6,099 nt of DNA from Burkholderiaceae bacterium (GTDB lineage Bacteria > Pseudomonadota > Gammaproteobacteria > Burkholderiales > Burkholderiaceae_C), in assembly GCA_013693755.1 (NCBI GenBank), contig CP059256.1, positions 2,529,975-2,536,073 of the forward strand. The letters run 5' to 3'. The translations under genes were made by a program, and so were the position numbers. The notes beneath the pieces were generated by a model. It did not search any database and had not been told where the DNA came from. It saw nothing but the letters and a program-made list of their open reading frames with translations. This document shows positions 5,475-6,099 of the stretch, piece after piece. Every line of letters begins with the position of its first letter. Position 1 is the stretch's first letter.

Positions 5475-6099
5475 ACGTGCGTCATGTGCTCGACCAGTTT
5501 CGTGCGCAAGGCCTCGAAACCTGTTTTCATGGCCGTCACATCGAGCCCCAGATCTACGCCGGTCTCGACGGCCGCAACTGGCACCTGAAGGACTACGAGG
5601 CCCGCGGCGGATACCAGGCGCTGCGCAAGATCCTCGGCAAGGACGGCGGGCCGGGGATGACGCCGGAAGAGGTCATCGCCGAAGTCAAGGAGTCGGCCCT
5701 GCGCGGCCGCGGTGGCGCCGGCTTCCCCACCGGTCTCAAGTGGAGCTTCATGCCCCGGCAGTTTCCGGGCCAGAAGTACCTGGTGTGCAACTCCGACGAA
5801 GGCGAGCCCGGCACCTGCAAGGACCGCGACATCCTCAGCTACAACCCGCACATCGTCATCGAGGGCATGGCCATCGCCGCGTATGCGATGGGCATCAGCG
5901 TCGGCTACAACTACATCCACGGCGAGATCTTCCAGGTCTATGAGCGCTTCGAGGAGGCGCTCGAAGAGGCGCGGGCCGCCGGCTACCTGGGCGACCACAT
6001 CCTTGGCAGTGGATTCAGCTTCCAGCTTCACGCCCATCACGGCTTCGGGGCCTACATCTGTGGCGAAGAGACCGCGCTGCTCGAGTCCCTCGAGGGCAA
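5471..6099 (+). CDS. nuoF: NADH-quinone oxidoreductase subunit F, 3' end beyond the window
   Basis: 51-kDa-type subunit of complex I that binds NADH and FMN and passes electrons to [4Fe-4S] cluster N3. The first 209 codons are present in one unbroken frame. Glycine-rich nucleotide site [14 protein letters not shown] lies at about residues 78-91, the FMN/NADH segment [16 protein letters not shown] at 106-121, and [17 protein letters not shown] at 193-209, where the window stops. The C-terminal half with the N3 cysteines (SLBB and iron-sulfur domains) lies outside. Residue 116 is Cys, as in the mitochondrial protein, where many bacteria have Phe or Tyr. A strong GGAGGG site (5459-5464) lies six bases before the ATG, which overlaps the nuoE stop in ATGA. 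Family proteins are about 430 residues, so roughly half is present. Confidence 0.97.
   Translation, partial: MNVRHVLDQFRAQGLETCFHGRHIEPQIYAGLDGRNWHLKDYEARGGYQALRKILGKDGGPGMTPEEVIAEVKESALRGRGGAGFPTGLKWSFMPRQFPGQKYLVCNSDEGEPGTCKDRDILSYNPHIVIEGMAIAAYAMGISVGYNYIHGEIFQVYERFEEALEEARAAGYLGDHILGSGFSFQLHAHHGFGAYICGEETALLESLEG

Noticed and set aside
1..6099. CRISPR arrays, insertion sequences, toxin-antitoxin or defence genes
   Set aside because: No direct-repeat array, transposase, terminal inverted repeats or unexplained gene was seen; the window is filled by known housekeeping genes, with no gap over 300 bases.

Overview
The window is a stretch of GC-rich bacterial housekeeping DNA. The gene order qor-like, tpiA, secG, tRNA-Leu(GAG), nuoA-B-C-D-E-F, the separate (unfused) nuoC and nuoD, and the alphaproteobacterial/mitochondrial-like protein sequences (for example the [10 protein letters not shown] segment of NuoB) all point to a betaproteobacterium, perhaps of the Rhodocyclales (Azoarcus/Thauera-like). 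That placement comes from remembered gene order and protein flavour, not from a search.

Layout: all genes are on the + strand. Positions 1-798 hold the C-terminal part of a zinc-independent NAD(P)H:quinone oxidoreductase of the MDR superfamily. Its stop overlaps the start of tpiA (triosephosphate isomerase, 795-1543). secG (protein-export channel subunit) follows at 1575-1964. The 123-base gap 1965-2087 carries two hairpins and a candidate stable-RNA promoter in front of a tRNA-Leu gene (2088-2171). After a 58-base spacer with a REP-like palindrome, the proton-pumping NADH dehydrogenase (complex I) operon begins: nuoA, nuoB, nuoC, nuoD, nuoE and the first 209 codons of nuoF, which runs off the window. 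Genes are tightly packed, with ATGA stop/start overlaps at qor/tpiA, nuoD/nuoE and nuoE/nuoF.

Function: NuoE and NuoF belong to the NADH-oxidising module, NuoB, NuoC and NuoD to the quinone-reducing connecting module, and NuoA is a membrane subunit next to the quinone site. tpiA is glycolytic, secG belongs to the Sec translocon, and the tRNA reads CUC/CUU leucine codons.

The striking property of the window is damage to reading frames. tpiA, nuoA, nuoB (two places), nuoC and nuoE (two places) each lack one base compared with the frame their conserved protein needs. Where the site can be pinned, it lies in or beside a short run of one base. The tRNA-Leu gene also lacks one G, leaving a six-base anticodon loop. 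Restoring one base at each site gives proteins of normal family length with all key residues (TpiA 249, NuoA 119, NuoB 159, NuoC 203, NuoE 163 residues). The simplest reading is systematic homopolymer undercalling in the sequence data, not gene decay or programmed frameshifting. The tRNA lesion is the best argument, because translation cannot rescue it. I found no novel system in the window.
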